Source of the DNA: Zonotrichia leucophrys gambelii
Lineage: Eukaryota > Chordata > Aves > Passeriformes > Passerellidae
Assembly (NCBI RefSeq): GCF_028769735.1
Contig: NC_088176.1
Location: 20,397,501-20,461,500, forward strand
Direction of reading: 5' to 3'
Length of the DNA: 64,000 nucleotides
Position numbers and translations under genes: made by a program. Shown here one piece after another: positions 23,441 through 35,858 of this stretch (position 1 is its first letter; the number at the start of each line of letters is the position of its first letter). The notes under the pieces are model-generated. The model was given only the letters and a program-made list of their open reading frames with translations. It had not been told where the DNA came from and did no database searches.

Positions 23441-26400
23441 GCTGATGTGTGCAAATGCTAATGTACTTCACTACAGTACTATTATAAGGTACATAGGCTA
23501 GATACTCAGCACAAATTCTAACACTTATAACACAGTGCCAATGCCGACAGGGAAAAAAAGTAATTTCTAAGAGTATACAGGCCTGACTAGCTAAAGAGTC
23601 ACTACTCAGCTTCATTACTTGTACTTTATGACATTTCTAAAGTAACACAATAAAGAAAGTGTAAAGATTAAATTATAACTAACACTTTATTCTTACCTTG
23701 GTCTGACACCACTTGACAGAGCCTTCCATAGAGCACTAGCATACTAACTGGGCTTTCCACTGTCCAAGAACAGGGGGGGATGGGAATAGCCAGATAACCA
23801 GAAAACCTGAACACACTGCTGCAAGGAGGCCAAAGCCTTGGGCCCTTGCACCATGTTGTGCAGCACTCCAAGATCTGGGACAATTCAGCTGAGGTACAAA
23901 GGCAGCCCCATAAGAAGCCCCATCTGACCAATCTCAAAGCAGAAGGGATCACAGCAGATACATGGTACTCTTTCACCAGTTATCCCTCCTGAAACTGCTG
24001 CTATCATCAGCTCCACAGCTCTAAGTCTCGCAGAGCCAGAGCTTTAGTCTATATCTGTGAGTTGTGGAGCCAGATGGCTCCTGAATGCTCCTCCAGCACC
24101 TTCAAAGCCAACTTCCCAGCATCCCATGTTTCAGAAGCACAAACAGAGACATCAGCAGTAGCTCTGAGTGAAGTTGGTGAGGGTTCAGCAGGTGAACTAG
24201 CTCAGGGTCTGAGCCATGCATAAACCTGTGTACTGCTTCCAGGTCTGAGCCCAGGATTTCAGTATGGACAACCTGTCACCTGAATAATGGATCTATGCAG
24301 AAGGAAAGGAAATGTCTGTGTCTACAAAGTCATTCTAAGGTCAAAAATTAACCTATCAAGCTAACAAAGGTTATTTGCAACATGTCCCATGCAGTGTTTA
24401 AAATCCTGTCCTCTAAAGCTTTGCCTGAGTATATTTCTCATCACTTGCCAGCATCCTCAGGCATTCCCCAAGACCCACTTCTGCAAAGAGTACATAAAGA
24501 TTATTATACCCTCAAGGAAATCCAACTTAACCCTCTAGGCTGTCCCATATATGCAAGCAATGTACTAGGTTAAGCATGACTGTCCATGCATAGACAGTAT
24601 TTCAAAACCAAGCCACTACAGACATTAATACTCACTACCCTGAACTCTAACTCTGAGCTCTAACAAGGAGCTCAGAGCCTTCCTCAAAATGTTAATGCTG
24701 GCTTACTTTAACTAGAGATGCAACAGCCTTCAACAAACTCCAACAAATTTTAAAGTTTCACCTTCCGGAAAAATGAATTCTGTTGTTTATCTGCACTTTA
24801 AGTGTCAGATTTAAAACGAAAAGGCAAGTACAGCTGCTCACAGCTGATAAGGCCTCATGCTTCTGGCATTTATTTATATCCATGATCCAGAGTAACAAAC
24901 CCATGTACTTTAAACAACTGAAGCAACTCTTGGATAAAATATGGAAATAGGAAGATGAAACTAGAAGCAACCTTCTTTACTGTATAAATCCACTTATTCA
25001 CCATAAATCAAGAAAAAACACTTTTGGATGAAGGTAATAAAAGATCCATACTGTCTGAGAAGATCAACTGCCGAGGCAGAGTGTCTCAACAACAATTCCA
25101 AGTTAGGGCACAAGAGCAGCTCCTGATGACATCTTGTTGGTTCTCATCTGAACAAGGGGCCAGCAACCCTGCCAATGCAGTTAATGTTTTCTGGCTGAGG
25201 TCACTAACATCTGGTTTGTGTACAGGCAGCTTCTGCTGCTCAGTGTTGCACAGGAACGGAGGCATCACAGGATGTCACAGGGCAGCACAGGCTTGGTGTT
25301 TGTGATTAACCTCAAGCAATGCCTCATTTGTGGGGTTGCAAAACACAGATGGAAACTCAAGTTTAAGATTCCAAGAAATAGGAAGAGGTAGTCAGCCCTA
25401 TGGGGTAAAGCCTGAAAGAGAGTAAATAATGAGGGAAGACAGAAGAGGATAGAACAGAAGTGTGCTTCCACCCATGGCTGTTCCAGCTTGGCCCAGGGTT
25501 GACCTGGCTCCTGCAGATGATACCCAGCCCAACTGAGTCTGAAAACTCACAACTCAGTACACACAGTTATTACACTACATCAAGATACTGCTTATATACT
25601 GCAGCTTGTCTGTACTCATCTGCAACATAATACTGGGTTAGGGCTAGGCTGTACTCAGTTATCCAAAAGCGGAGGGTTAAGAACTTCAGGGTATAGCTCT
25701 GCAAGGAGCATAAAGCAATTTTAGTGGCTGCCAGCAAAAGAGGTGGACCCACATTCCCAGCTATTCATAGCACACTCATCCAAATAATTAATTCACCAAA
25801 GATTTGTTATCAATCAGACTTAGGAGCTTATCAAATGCACCCTACAACTCCCTGATTGCAGGAGCTGAAGACAGGAATGTTGTAACTGGGGCAGATGAGA
25901 GCAACACTGAGCTTTCCTGGAGAAGCACAGTTTGAGATGACCTCTCACAAAACAGTATCTTTATCATACAGACTAAAGGGAAAGGCAGGAGACAAAAAAG
26001 CTGGTTAAAGAATGCCCTAATCCATTAGACAATCATTTTTCATGTGTGTGTCTTGTCCTATATCTCAAGAATCACTATGGAACTGAAACACTGGTTATTT
26101 CCATATAAACTTCTAAACTCTAAACTGACAACAAACTTTGAACATGTTCTAGTAGTCAAAACCCTGAACAAGACTGAAACACAACAGCATTTTCAAGAGC
26201 TCTCCCTAGCGTGCCCTCCTGTTTGTTCTATAGTATCTCTCTGCTATGAAAAATGCTAACTTTCATTTAAAACAGCAGCCAATACTCATTTAAGATATCC
26301 CTTCCCCTGCTTCTTTCCTACCATTTTGCCCTACTGATGGAATAACAATCCAGTATCACAGCCAGGGAAGAGCACTGCAGAGCCAACAGAAGATAACCAG

Positions 26401-29400
26401 ACTGGCTGGAGAGGGATGTACTGGAGTCAAGTGCTACAGCTCTGGAACAAGACTAAAGGAGAGGATTTCACAGGGACAAATCTGAAAGAGCCAGCAACTG
26501 GCTGTGAGGCATACACTACACAAATCCACTAAAATACAAGGGGCATCTCTCATGTTGCACCCAAATTTGACTCCATCTCACAACAGTTTGCTATTCTTGG
26601 TCTTCACAGTAAACTGACATCAACACTTAATCAGAAATCCAAGGCTAGAGAAAATAATATTTACATTACAGAGATCAATCCCACTTCTTGTCATGCCTTC
26701 TGTGCTTTATTTTGTTTTGCAGTTTTTCACTTGAATTTTGTGTTCCAAATATGGGTTATGGCCAAGACAACAGGAACTTGAATTGCTGTGCGTAATATAA
26801 AGTAAATAAAATAAATTAAAATTTCTTATCTCTGAGAAGCAAATGCTCTTAGATATCATTAGATAATGCCAGCATCAACACTATGTGCCTGATGCTTAGG
26901 CACAAAAAAAATTAAAATCAGTCTCAGACACTGACCATGTTAAAGTATGAGGTATGCCATATGCAACAAAGTGACTTGGGCATGGATAACAGGCAAAAGC
27001 AAGTATGTCAGTACCTGATTTTTTTTTTGCAGTCAAAACCTCACAACTATTTAGTAATTATTCAAATGTCCCCATCCTTGATGAGCACTAATACTGCACA
27101 TCTGAGTCTTTCAGCTAGCAGTCCCATGGTTTGTGAAGCAGCCTCTCAGCCAGGTGAGGGGAAATTATAGCTTGTTGTGCTGATCTAGCACTGAAACACA
27201 TTTCATCCACCTGAAAATTGTTCTTTTACAACCAGTGCTCTCAGTACACTAGAAAATAGTTTAGATACCTGATGATTTAGATTTTAATGTTCTTACTGTG
27301 GATATAGCCATCAAAATTCCCACTGCCTCTCATTCCTCACACACTTAATATGCTGATTTAATTATATGTCTGTAGTTCAGTTTACATTTTACAGGAGGCA
27401 AAAGGTAAGGAGATTCCAGTAAATGACACTTGAGATAACAGAATGAGTTACTGGAGAGCACAATGTTCATTCTTTGCATATGTACCAGCCTATTATAAAG
27501 GGCTTAAAAATTCACTCAAACAGAACAGGTAGGAAGCCTTGGCAAAAGCTAAGCTAAAATTAATTTTCCAGATTTTAAGGTTATAAAAGTAACTTACAAG
27601 GTACAAATCAGTGAAGACCTGTCTTTGTAAATCCATGGACAGACAGCTTCAGTCTGCTGCTCGATCAGGTTTTTCTCCCCAGCCGCCCTGAACAAAGCTT
27701 TGCCCACACTCACTGACTGGGGCACCAGGCAGCAGGGACAGGAGTGGAGCTGAAGCAAATGAGGTCAGTTCCATGCTGCACTGCCTGGGAAAGCAGTGGA
27801 GGGAAACTCAGGCACTGATCACTAAGGAAAAGGTGAAATAAAACATCTAGCAAGCAGAGAGGTTTAGAGATGGATTGTTCTACAGCTGCCCACATTTAAA
27901 TAGCAAGGACAAGATAAAAAAATTACAAGCTCTGGCTACTATTAAGATAAAAAAGGAAGACAGGAAAAAGGAATCAAACAACTCTGAATCTAAAAAGAGT
28001 GGGACATGAGAATTTTTCCAAGAATAATTTAACAAAAGACCAGATGGAATGAAGCAGCGATATGTCCTAATTACAAGTTTATTATGTCAGCCTCAGAGAA
28101 AACATAAAAATCAAAAGACCCCAATCAAGTAAAGGTCGATCTTGGTGACGGGAAAAGGAGGAATTTCAGAAGGCAAAGTGAATTTAAATACATCCATGTT
28201 GAAAACTGGAAGATCTTTTTTCAGAGATTGAATCCTGTCAGTAATACTCAAAAAAATTTGACAATCTCTAAAATTATTAGCATAACAATCCTCACAGAGT
28301 GTGAGAGAAAGATTTGGGATTTTATCTCATGCAAATCCATAAGCTGCTACGAGTATATTTTTTTCATAAAGAAGATAATACTGAATCAAAAAACTCCAGC
28401 AGGTTAACAGAATAAATGGAAATACACATGTAAGCTTTGATGCTGATGTCGTTGCTGCTTACTCAAAATCACCAGTTTAAAACAGATGCTCACTCTTTCC
28501 CCATCCCTTACAAATTGTAACATGAAGCTGAGTTCCTATCAGGAACCTAATCCCAAACTACATTCTCTTCCCCAGTGGACTTCCCCCTTTTTCCTCTCTG
28601 TAACACTTTACCTCAACTCCACCCAACAAGTGTGCTGTATTTATGATAGAAAAAAGCTGCTACATTGGTGTATTTTTGAAAATCTATTTTTTTCTGCAGT
28701 AGCCTGGCCAACCAGGAAGTCAAAGCCCTGCATATTATCATATATTATTTTGTATGACTGAAGGTCACAGGCAGTCAAATCCTCTGTGTGCACATCCCTC
28801 TAAGAAATCCTGATCTCTGGGAACAAAAATACTACTACAATCTCTAGAATAAACTACTTGAGGGACTGGATGGTACGTTCAGATGTATTTCAAATACATA
28901 TATTTATTTTGTATGTATTGACATACACACATGCCTTTCTAATGCAGGAGCTAAAAATTCCCTTCTAACACACCAGTGGCCAAGCAGCTAACATAGCAGC
29001 ATTTTGGAAGTGGCTTGCACAACAGGAAAAGCAATTGCACAGTAGGAAAACTCCAGCAGGGAGACAACAATCCAACAACAAACAGGACATAAAGCATCAA
29101 ATGGAAAGTGAACTCTTGAGGAGCTAAGACAGATGCAAAAGCTGTTGGTGGTAGTGTGAAGAGATGTACTGGTTAGCAACCGTAGGAATACACAGAAGAT
29201 GTGGAAATATTTATCAGTGCAAGGTGCTGAAAAGATGTATTGAAACAAAGTTCACAGTCACTTATCAAACACAGCTGTTCAAAATCGCCCAGGACAAATT
29301 TTCACATATGATCTCAAAAATACTGAAATGCCACCCATTCATGTATACCACCAGTATTAATTCTTTTGCTGGTACAGTCCTGACACAGCAGGTTTTAGCA

Positions 29401-31058
29401 GAAAACTCACAGAAATATCGTCTCTGAACAATGATATGTTTGTGAAATGCTTTTACTTGGAAGCAATGTCAAAATTTAAAGTCATAACATTTACTTTTAC
29501 TTCCAGATGCAAAATTCACACATCTATTAAATAATGCCAGGTATACACTTCTCCCAAGCCATCACTACTAAGTGCTCATCGGTCAAAACAACCCCTTCTT
29601 TAAAAAGGACAGGCTTAAGCCTTTCAGCATAGGCTAAACATTTTTCTGATACCCTCTAAAACTATAGCTATCTGTATGCAAAGTAATAAACAACAACAAA
29701 ACAAATGTTTTCGGTATAATTTTACAGAGCTACCATTTTAATTTTTCTGCTTTGCAGCTTCATTTCTTGCATGTCAACAGCAGCCTCAAACTCACATTTC
29801 AACCCCAGGCCTGTCAATATCCACAGTATTTGTTATTAAAAGGTGCCTTATTCAGAAAGCTGTTTTGACACTGCACTACCGATGCCACACGTATGCAGTC
29901 AGCTCATACAGGGACTACTGGAACCCCACTAAACACAGAGACCCCTGCTAACTTCAGCATCACAGCCAGGAAACCACCCAAGTCAGACTGCAGCAAAGAA
30001 ATTCCACTTGTGATGTGACATGGACACAAATAAAGAAGTATATATGAGAGGAACAGATTATGCCAGAGCATTTATTGTATTCATTCATTTCTTACCTTTC
30101 CCTTTACACTGCAGAGGTTACCTCACCCCTTGAAACACAGTCATAAGCAGCAACAGGTTTCACATATGAATTCTTTTTTCCCTGGGTGCTCTGGGGAAGC
30201 AAGAACATTCACTCAAGTGAGCATTCATGCCTCAGCTTGAGGACAAGGCTCTGCACCGAAGCCCTTAAGACCTTCTCACGGCTGCTGATTTCATCCACGA
30301 AGTGAAAGAGCATCTCAGCAGGACACTGCCAGCCTCCTTTTCAGCTCCCACTCACTGATTGCCAGTCTCTGGCAAGTGAAATGTCAAGAAACAGGCAGGG
30401 GCGGTGTTTGGAGAAGGAGGGATAAGAGATTCTCACCATCCATCAACCTCAAAACCTATTCAGCCGACAACTTGAATGGAACAGGCATTTCATTCTCCAT
30501 GGTAACAAGAGATGGAAGGAGGCTGAGGAAAAAAAGGAGAGAGTACAGACCCGGGAAAATCCAATGTTGAAGATGCAGGGAAACTTGCAAACTTTGCAAT
30601 TCCTCTCTGCTGTCCAAGTTGCATGCAGAAGAGAGAAAAGCCCTTTCCTTGCCTGCACAAGGAGGCAAACCGTGGCCACGATGAGGTGTCTTTTCTGCAG
30701 GCAGCATATTGATGGAGGGAGAGGAAATCCCTTATCCTGCACCAGTCCTACCCAGAGGAAAGACAAATGCCTTCTGAACACTGGAAATTTGGGAAAAATG
30801 CAGATTATTGCCTCCCAGAAAAAAGAACTGCCTGAAAGGGAAAGATACTGTCATTCCTTGTACAGTACTTGTCTACAGATCAAAGCCACTGATGCCAATT
30901 CAGTCTGTGTGCCAGCGCTGACCACAAACCAGAGTGGAGGATTAACATCACTCTGTCTGCTTTCCATCTGACATGGAAGAAAATGTTTGTTACTTCTGTT
31001 ATGCCAAACAACTTAGATGCACAGATAAAAACAAGGAATTAATTTATTCTTTTCCAAG
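23441..31058. other. Unique non-coding sequence
   Basis: No supported gene or repeat. A minus-strand GTAAGA donor-like site near 23697 follows an open frame of about 100 codons (23668-23976), but no protein family is recognised. The segment 30360-30760 is somewhat GC-richer and lies just upstream of the candidate exon at 31059, so it could hold 5' untranslated or promoter sequence. This is speculative. Confidence 0.45.
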
Positions 31059-31135
31059 GCACACCAAAACGAAGCATGGAAGCAGACAAACTTAAAATTC
31101 GGGAAGCACCTTTGCCAGCCTCAAGGGATCTCATG
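31059..31135 (+). CDS. Candidate 77-bp coding exon, unassigned
   Basis: A T-rich tract ending in TTTTCCAAG precedes position 31059, and a consensus donor GTAAGT begins at 31136. The frame between them is open and encodes a charged segment that looks like real protein: a TPKRSMEADKLKIRE stretch followed by APLPASRDLM. An ATG at 31076 has A at -3 and G at +4, a favourable start context, and an in-frame stop lies upstream at 31040, so this could be a first coding exon. It could also be an internal exon or chance. I do not recognise the protein, and no second exon of the same gene is identified in the window. The reading continues open past the donor for 128 more codons, but that part is not protein-like. 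Confidence 0.3.
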
Positions 31136-34100
31136 GTAAGTCAGTTCTTATTAACATTTCAGGCCTGGCCATCTTCTGAACTTTTTTTCCTGCTATTTTA
31201 CATTCATAACTTGAGCTGTCACAGCCAGAATGCGCACAACAGGGAAATTACATTTGGATTCATGCACGTTTGTGTTCCAAGCTGGCCCCATGCAGCTACT
31301 GAAAAGAGTCTCTGGCTAAAGTACTTATGCAAGATAACCCAACAAAGGACTGAAAAGCTCTGCAAATCCTCGCTGCTGCCATCTTATTTTTTCTCAGTTT
31401 TGTACACTGATTCTTTCCTGAAGAACACATTTAAATCTCTCTCCCCCATCCAAACTCCTCACCTCTCAATTTGGAGTTTCTCACTTTTATATTGCATGTG
31501 GGACATGCTGTTGGAGTGACACTTTTTTTAAACTTCTGTTATTATCTATACAGAGAGCTTTTTGTTAAAGATGACCTGCAGAGTCTAGTTTTTTCAGTAG
31601 TCCTTATGCATAAACAAATATGCTTCAGATCATAGTTTTTTAAAAACTATGAATTTTTCTTCATTGTGCTCATTTGAATTTTGGACAGACAACTTTCAAT
31701 TTCTTACACAGATCTTTACCATTCATGACATTGCAACCCATAAGGCATGTTAATACACAATCCTGCCCAGTAAATTTCAGCCTTTATTCTCACTAATCAT
31801 TTCAAAGCCACATGAATACATTCCTGCTTTTGAAAATCACTTTCCTCCTCTGAAAAAAAATTGTTTTATTTTCTCCTTTGTCTTCCACAACTGACCAAAA
31901 CAGAACCTCAGACGGAACAATCTTACAGCCACTTGCTACTTGTTCACCAACTTATCTTCCCAAGACAGTCCTTTCTTTAGGCAAAGGAGGGCACATTTAC
32001 CTTTTGAAATTAACTTCAGGTCCATGGCTTAGAGCTATTTTCCTTTTTTTCCTGAAGACTTTAGCAAGAAAATGAGAAATGAGACTACTCCATTCTCTCT
32101 ATCCCAGCTAAAGCCAACTAAGTGGGAATGACACCTCAGCTGTAAGATGTCAGACTCCTACAACTCTATATAAGCAAATAAATACTGTTAAATGCACTTG
32201 CATGATCACATGAATTCAGTTTTTTCAGCCAGTTTTGAAGACACTTCAGAATTCCAAGGAGATATTTCCAGCCCATTTAAAACATATTCTACTGACATCT
32301 ATTAAGATGAGGGTATTTAACACAGAAAGCTTTTTGTGTTCTTTTCATAGAACAATCTCAGAGTACTTTGTTATTTTGCTTTGTTACAGGAGCACAAAAA
32401 GGAAAGAATGTATTTTTGCCAATTGCCATAAAAGCAGAATCATCTTCCCTGCACTTGCTGTTCATTGCACTTCACCTTGATCCTCTTGAAGGTTTGAAAG
32501 CATTGTTGTTTATCTGGAGCTCAGGGAAAGGGATTTTCTTTCTCTCTGAAGTTGATTCTAATGTACTTCAAAGAGTTGCCATCTATTAACATTATCCACT
32601 TGTCTTCCTATGATCCAAAAACTATACCCTTAGAAATGAAGAGCTTTCCCAAATCTGTTCCAGCAGCATGCTTTAGGCAAGAAAGAAGACACTGACAACG
32701 ATACCAATATTCAGAAATGTGACAAAAACCAGTCCAAGAGCATAGAGTAGTACCAACCACAGTGCCACTGTGTGCTCCTTTTCAGCCACCAGATGGGAAA
32801 TGTTGATGCGTCTCACCAAGGGCACACACAGAGATACACATTTTGGAAACAAATCTACTATGAATTGGCTAAAACTAGTATCTGAAAAGGCACCCTACCA
32901 AGAGGTACTGAAGAGAAGGGTGAAGCATGCCCACACAGAATCAAGGCCTTATCCAGCTTCCAAAACAGAAGAATAAACAGTACAGTACAGCCAAGACTCA
33001 AAGGACTGCCCACCATGTGCGCCTGCCAGGCAATAATAAAAGCTGAAATGCATCAATAGTCTCAGGCTGGCTGAGAACGAAACTGACTTGAGTTCTGATC
33101 AAGTTTGGTGGTCTCCACACAGCTCTTGCATTACTAAAGCTACCACCTCTACTGACAGCAATTTCACAGAGAAGCGAACCAGTGGGAACCAGTGGGACAG
33201 CACTGGCAGCAGCACATCACAGCATCCTGAACTGCACCTGCCCAGCTAACAAATGGTTTCTGGGAATAAAAAAGGCTAAAAAACATGATTGGAAAGCACA
33301 CAAAAATCATCAAAACCTCAAAAAAAATCTGAGAACAGCACCTAGGAAAGCCAAAGCGTCTTGGTTTAAATTAACAACCATGGCTGAAATATCTCTGAGC
33401 CATTCTCAATAGAAATTATTTCGAGGTAGGAATGAGTACGGACAGAGTAACAGGGCTGACCTGACAACACAGTGTGTGTGCCATCAGTAAAAGAACAGCA
33501 TACTGTGCCACCGAGTTACTGAATTACCGGGTATTGCCCACTGCAGACACACCACCCCAAAACAGGAGAGGTGGACTTTATGTGTGCAATTTTATCAAAA
33601 CATAGTTTTCTGACAAGCAAAATTATACTAACCCAATAGTTTCCTATTTTCAGGTGTGCCCCAAAATTAATAAAAGACTTGAATAAAAAGCTCCTCAAAA
33701 GAATCAGCATTAATAATTACAGAGGCAAAGACTGAAATTTTAACCTACTTAAGTTTAATTTTTTTTTTTTACTTAGTCAGTGCTTTAAAAACTTTTCATA
33801 AAACAGGAACTCTCCACTACTTTAGAAACAAAAAGAAAAAATGCAAAATCCTTTGGATCACAAGAATTTCATGTTTCATAAGTGAAAAAGAGCAAATGAC
33901 AGCAAGATTCCTAACAATTTGTTTGGCAAATGCCATCTAAACCAGCACACACAGTCACCTCAATCTGTTACCAAGAACTTGCAACAGCAGTAAATGTTAA
34001 TGACACACAGCAAGGTAAAAGCTATCAGCCAGGGAAGGAACAGCTTTTAGGAGACCATTAGAGGCTTATAAATTTTGAATTCTAAAATTTTGTATCTGCA

Positions 34101-35698
34101 GGAAAGGTTTTCAGTGTTTCACATGCAAACATTTTCATGCAAATAAATACATTTTCCTCTAAACTAAAAGAGTTTAAAAGGGCACAATTAGCAGTTTTCA
34201 CTGAGTATAAATCAGACAGCTGCCTGTAATTGGAACCAGGAGCAAAAGACGTATAAGAGATGCTTTCTTCCTTGCAGATGCTTTCCCAAGATCTAAGGGA
34301 AAGTTCTACATCAAGAAATTAATATAATACTATCTAAATCTACACAGTCTATGGCTTTAATAGGTACATTTACATGTGAATAGTTAGTTTTGGGTTGTTT
34401 TTTTTTTCCTCTTTTCGTTCCCAATTTCCTTTTGGATTTCATCTATTTCATATAAGATTAAAACAGCTACAAAGATGCAGCAAGCCAAATTAAGCTCACT
34501 GGGATACCTCTGCAAATAAAGCTATCTTTTAACAAGGAGCAGAGGGGTCAACACCAATGAATCAGCGCTAAATGCTATCAGGAGCAGTGCAAGGAAAACA
34601 ACTACCTCTTCATTCCAATGGGGATCAGAAGAAGCTGCGAATTTGAAACTGTAAGCTTGAAGAAATGAAATATGAAGAAACTAAATATGTTTCACATGAT
34701 AGAGGCATGTTTAAATGTCTACTTCTGTCTACATTTCATAATGCTACTGAAATACAAGTGATGTCCAACATATGCTTGGGACACAGGACACTACTTAGGG
34801 CAAAGCACTAAACAATGCCTTAAAACTCCATCAGCGAAAATAATACAAAAACAATGGGTTGGAGATTTTTTTGGATGGGGAGCAGTGGGGGCATAAAGAT
34901 AACACCAATTAACCAATCTTTTTTTCCCACTAAGTCAGCATTTCAACAACTCAAGTATCTATAAATGAACCAGTTTCTTAAGAAAAAAATTATTTACATT
35001 TGTATCATTCTGCAAATAAGAGGACATTTTTTAGAACAGACGACACCATCTTCTTCAGCCTTTTGTGCAACAACTAACTGCTTCCATGATTTCTTAAACA
35101 CTTCCCTGTTTTACACAGTGATCCCAGTTGTAAAACAACAGGGAAACTTCCCCTTCCTTCAGGTCAATGGAAAACCAGAATCAAACACTTTTCAACAAGC
35201 TGATCAGAACACTGTAGATAAATATAAAGAAGAACCATAAACTACATATTTTTATGCACACCACTCCCAAGACACCAAAATGACAGAAGAACCAGCTGAG
35301 GTACTAATGCAGATGCGACCTAAGAGGCCTCAGGCACAGATAACCAACCAACCTGTGCAACTTAAAAAGCAACACAAACTCCCAGCTGCCAGCTTCTCCT
35401 CCCCAGTGTAATAAGATGTAACACATATTCAGTTTACAGTATGATACCACATTTTTGCTGGAAGGCATAAGAGATATGAATTTAACAGCGTGTTAAATTG
35501 GAGCATTGCACCTGTGTCTTACTACCAGCCTGCTTGATTTCCCCAGGGCTGGAGGATGCGCTTGCCACCTGGAGATGGGCAGCACAACCTGACTTATCCT
35601 TTCTAAGCTCTTTCTAGAACTACCTGGGCACAAGGTCCCCAGCCTGACCGCAGATCCTGGGCACTGTGATAGGGTGGGCAGGAGAAGCATGCTTTGAG
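31136..35698. other. Unique AT-rich non-coding sequence
   Basis: No gene recognised. It contains a short perfect palindrome (31631-31651) and a T/G-rich run near 34387-34410. Open frames are short. Confidence 0.5.
31631..31651. repeat. Perfect 10-bp palindrome with one central base
   Basis: Arms CATAGTTTTT and AAAAACTATG are separated by one T. An AT-rich perfect palindrome of this size is mildly unusual but has no known role here. Confidence 0.85.
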
Positions 35699-35858
35699 TC
35701 ATAGAATCATTTGGTTGGAAAAGACCTCTAAGATGCAGTCCAGCCATCAAGCTGGCACTGTCAGGTACACCTAAATCAAACCAAGTGGTAGGCTTGGCAG
35801 TGCCTAAGTGCCATCTCTACACATATTTTAAATACCTCCAGGTATGGTGATTCAACTA
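35699..35858 (-). mobile_element. CR1 LINE 3' end fragment, minus strand
   Basis: The plus strand begins with TCATAGAATCAT, the reverse complement of the CR1 3' terminal repeat. It continues with TTGGTTGGAAAAGACCTCTAAGAT and later CTAAGTGCCATCTCTACAC, TTTAAATACCTCCAGG and TATGGTGATTCAAC, all blocks of the CR1 3' region read antisense. The middle (about 35745-35800) has diverged or been rearranged. It is a severely 5'-truncated copy, as most CR1 insertions are, and carries no coding capacity. Confidence 0.9.
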
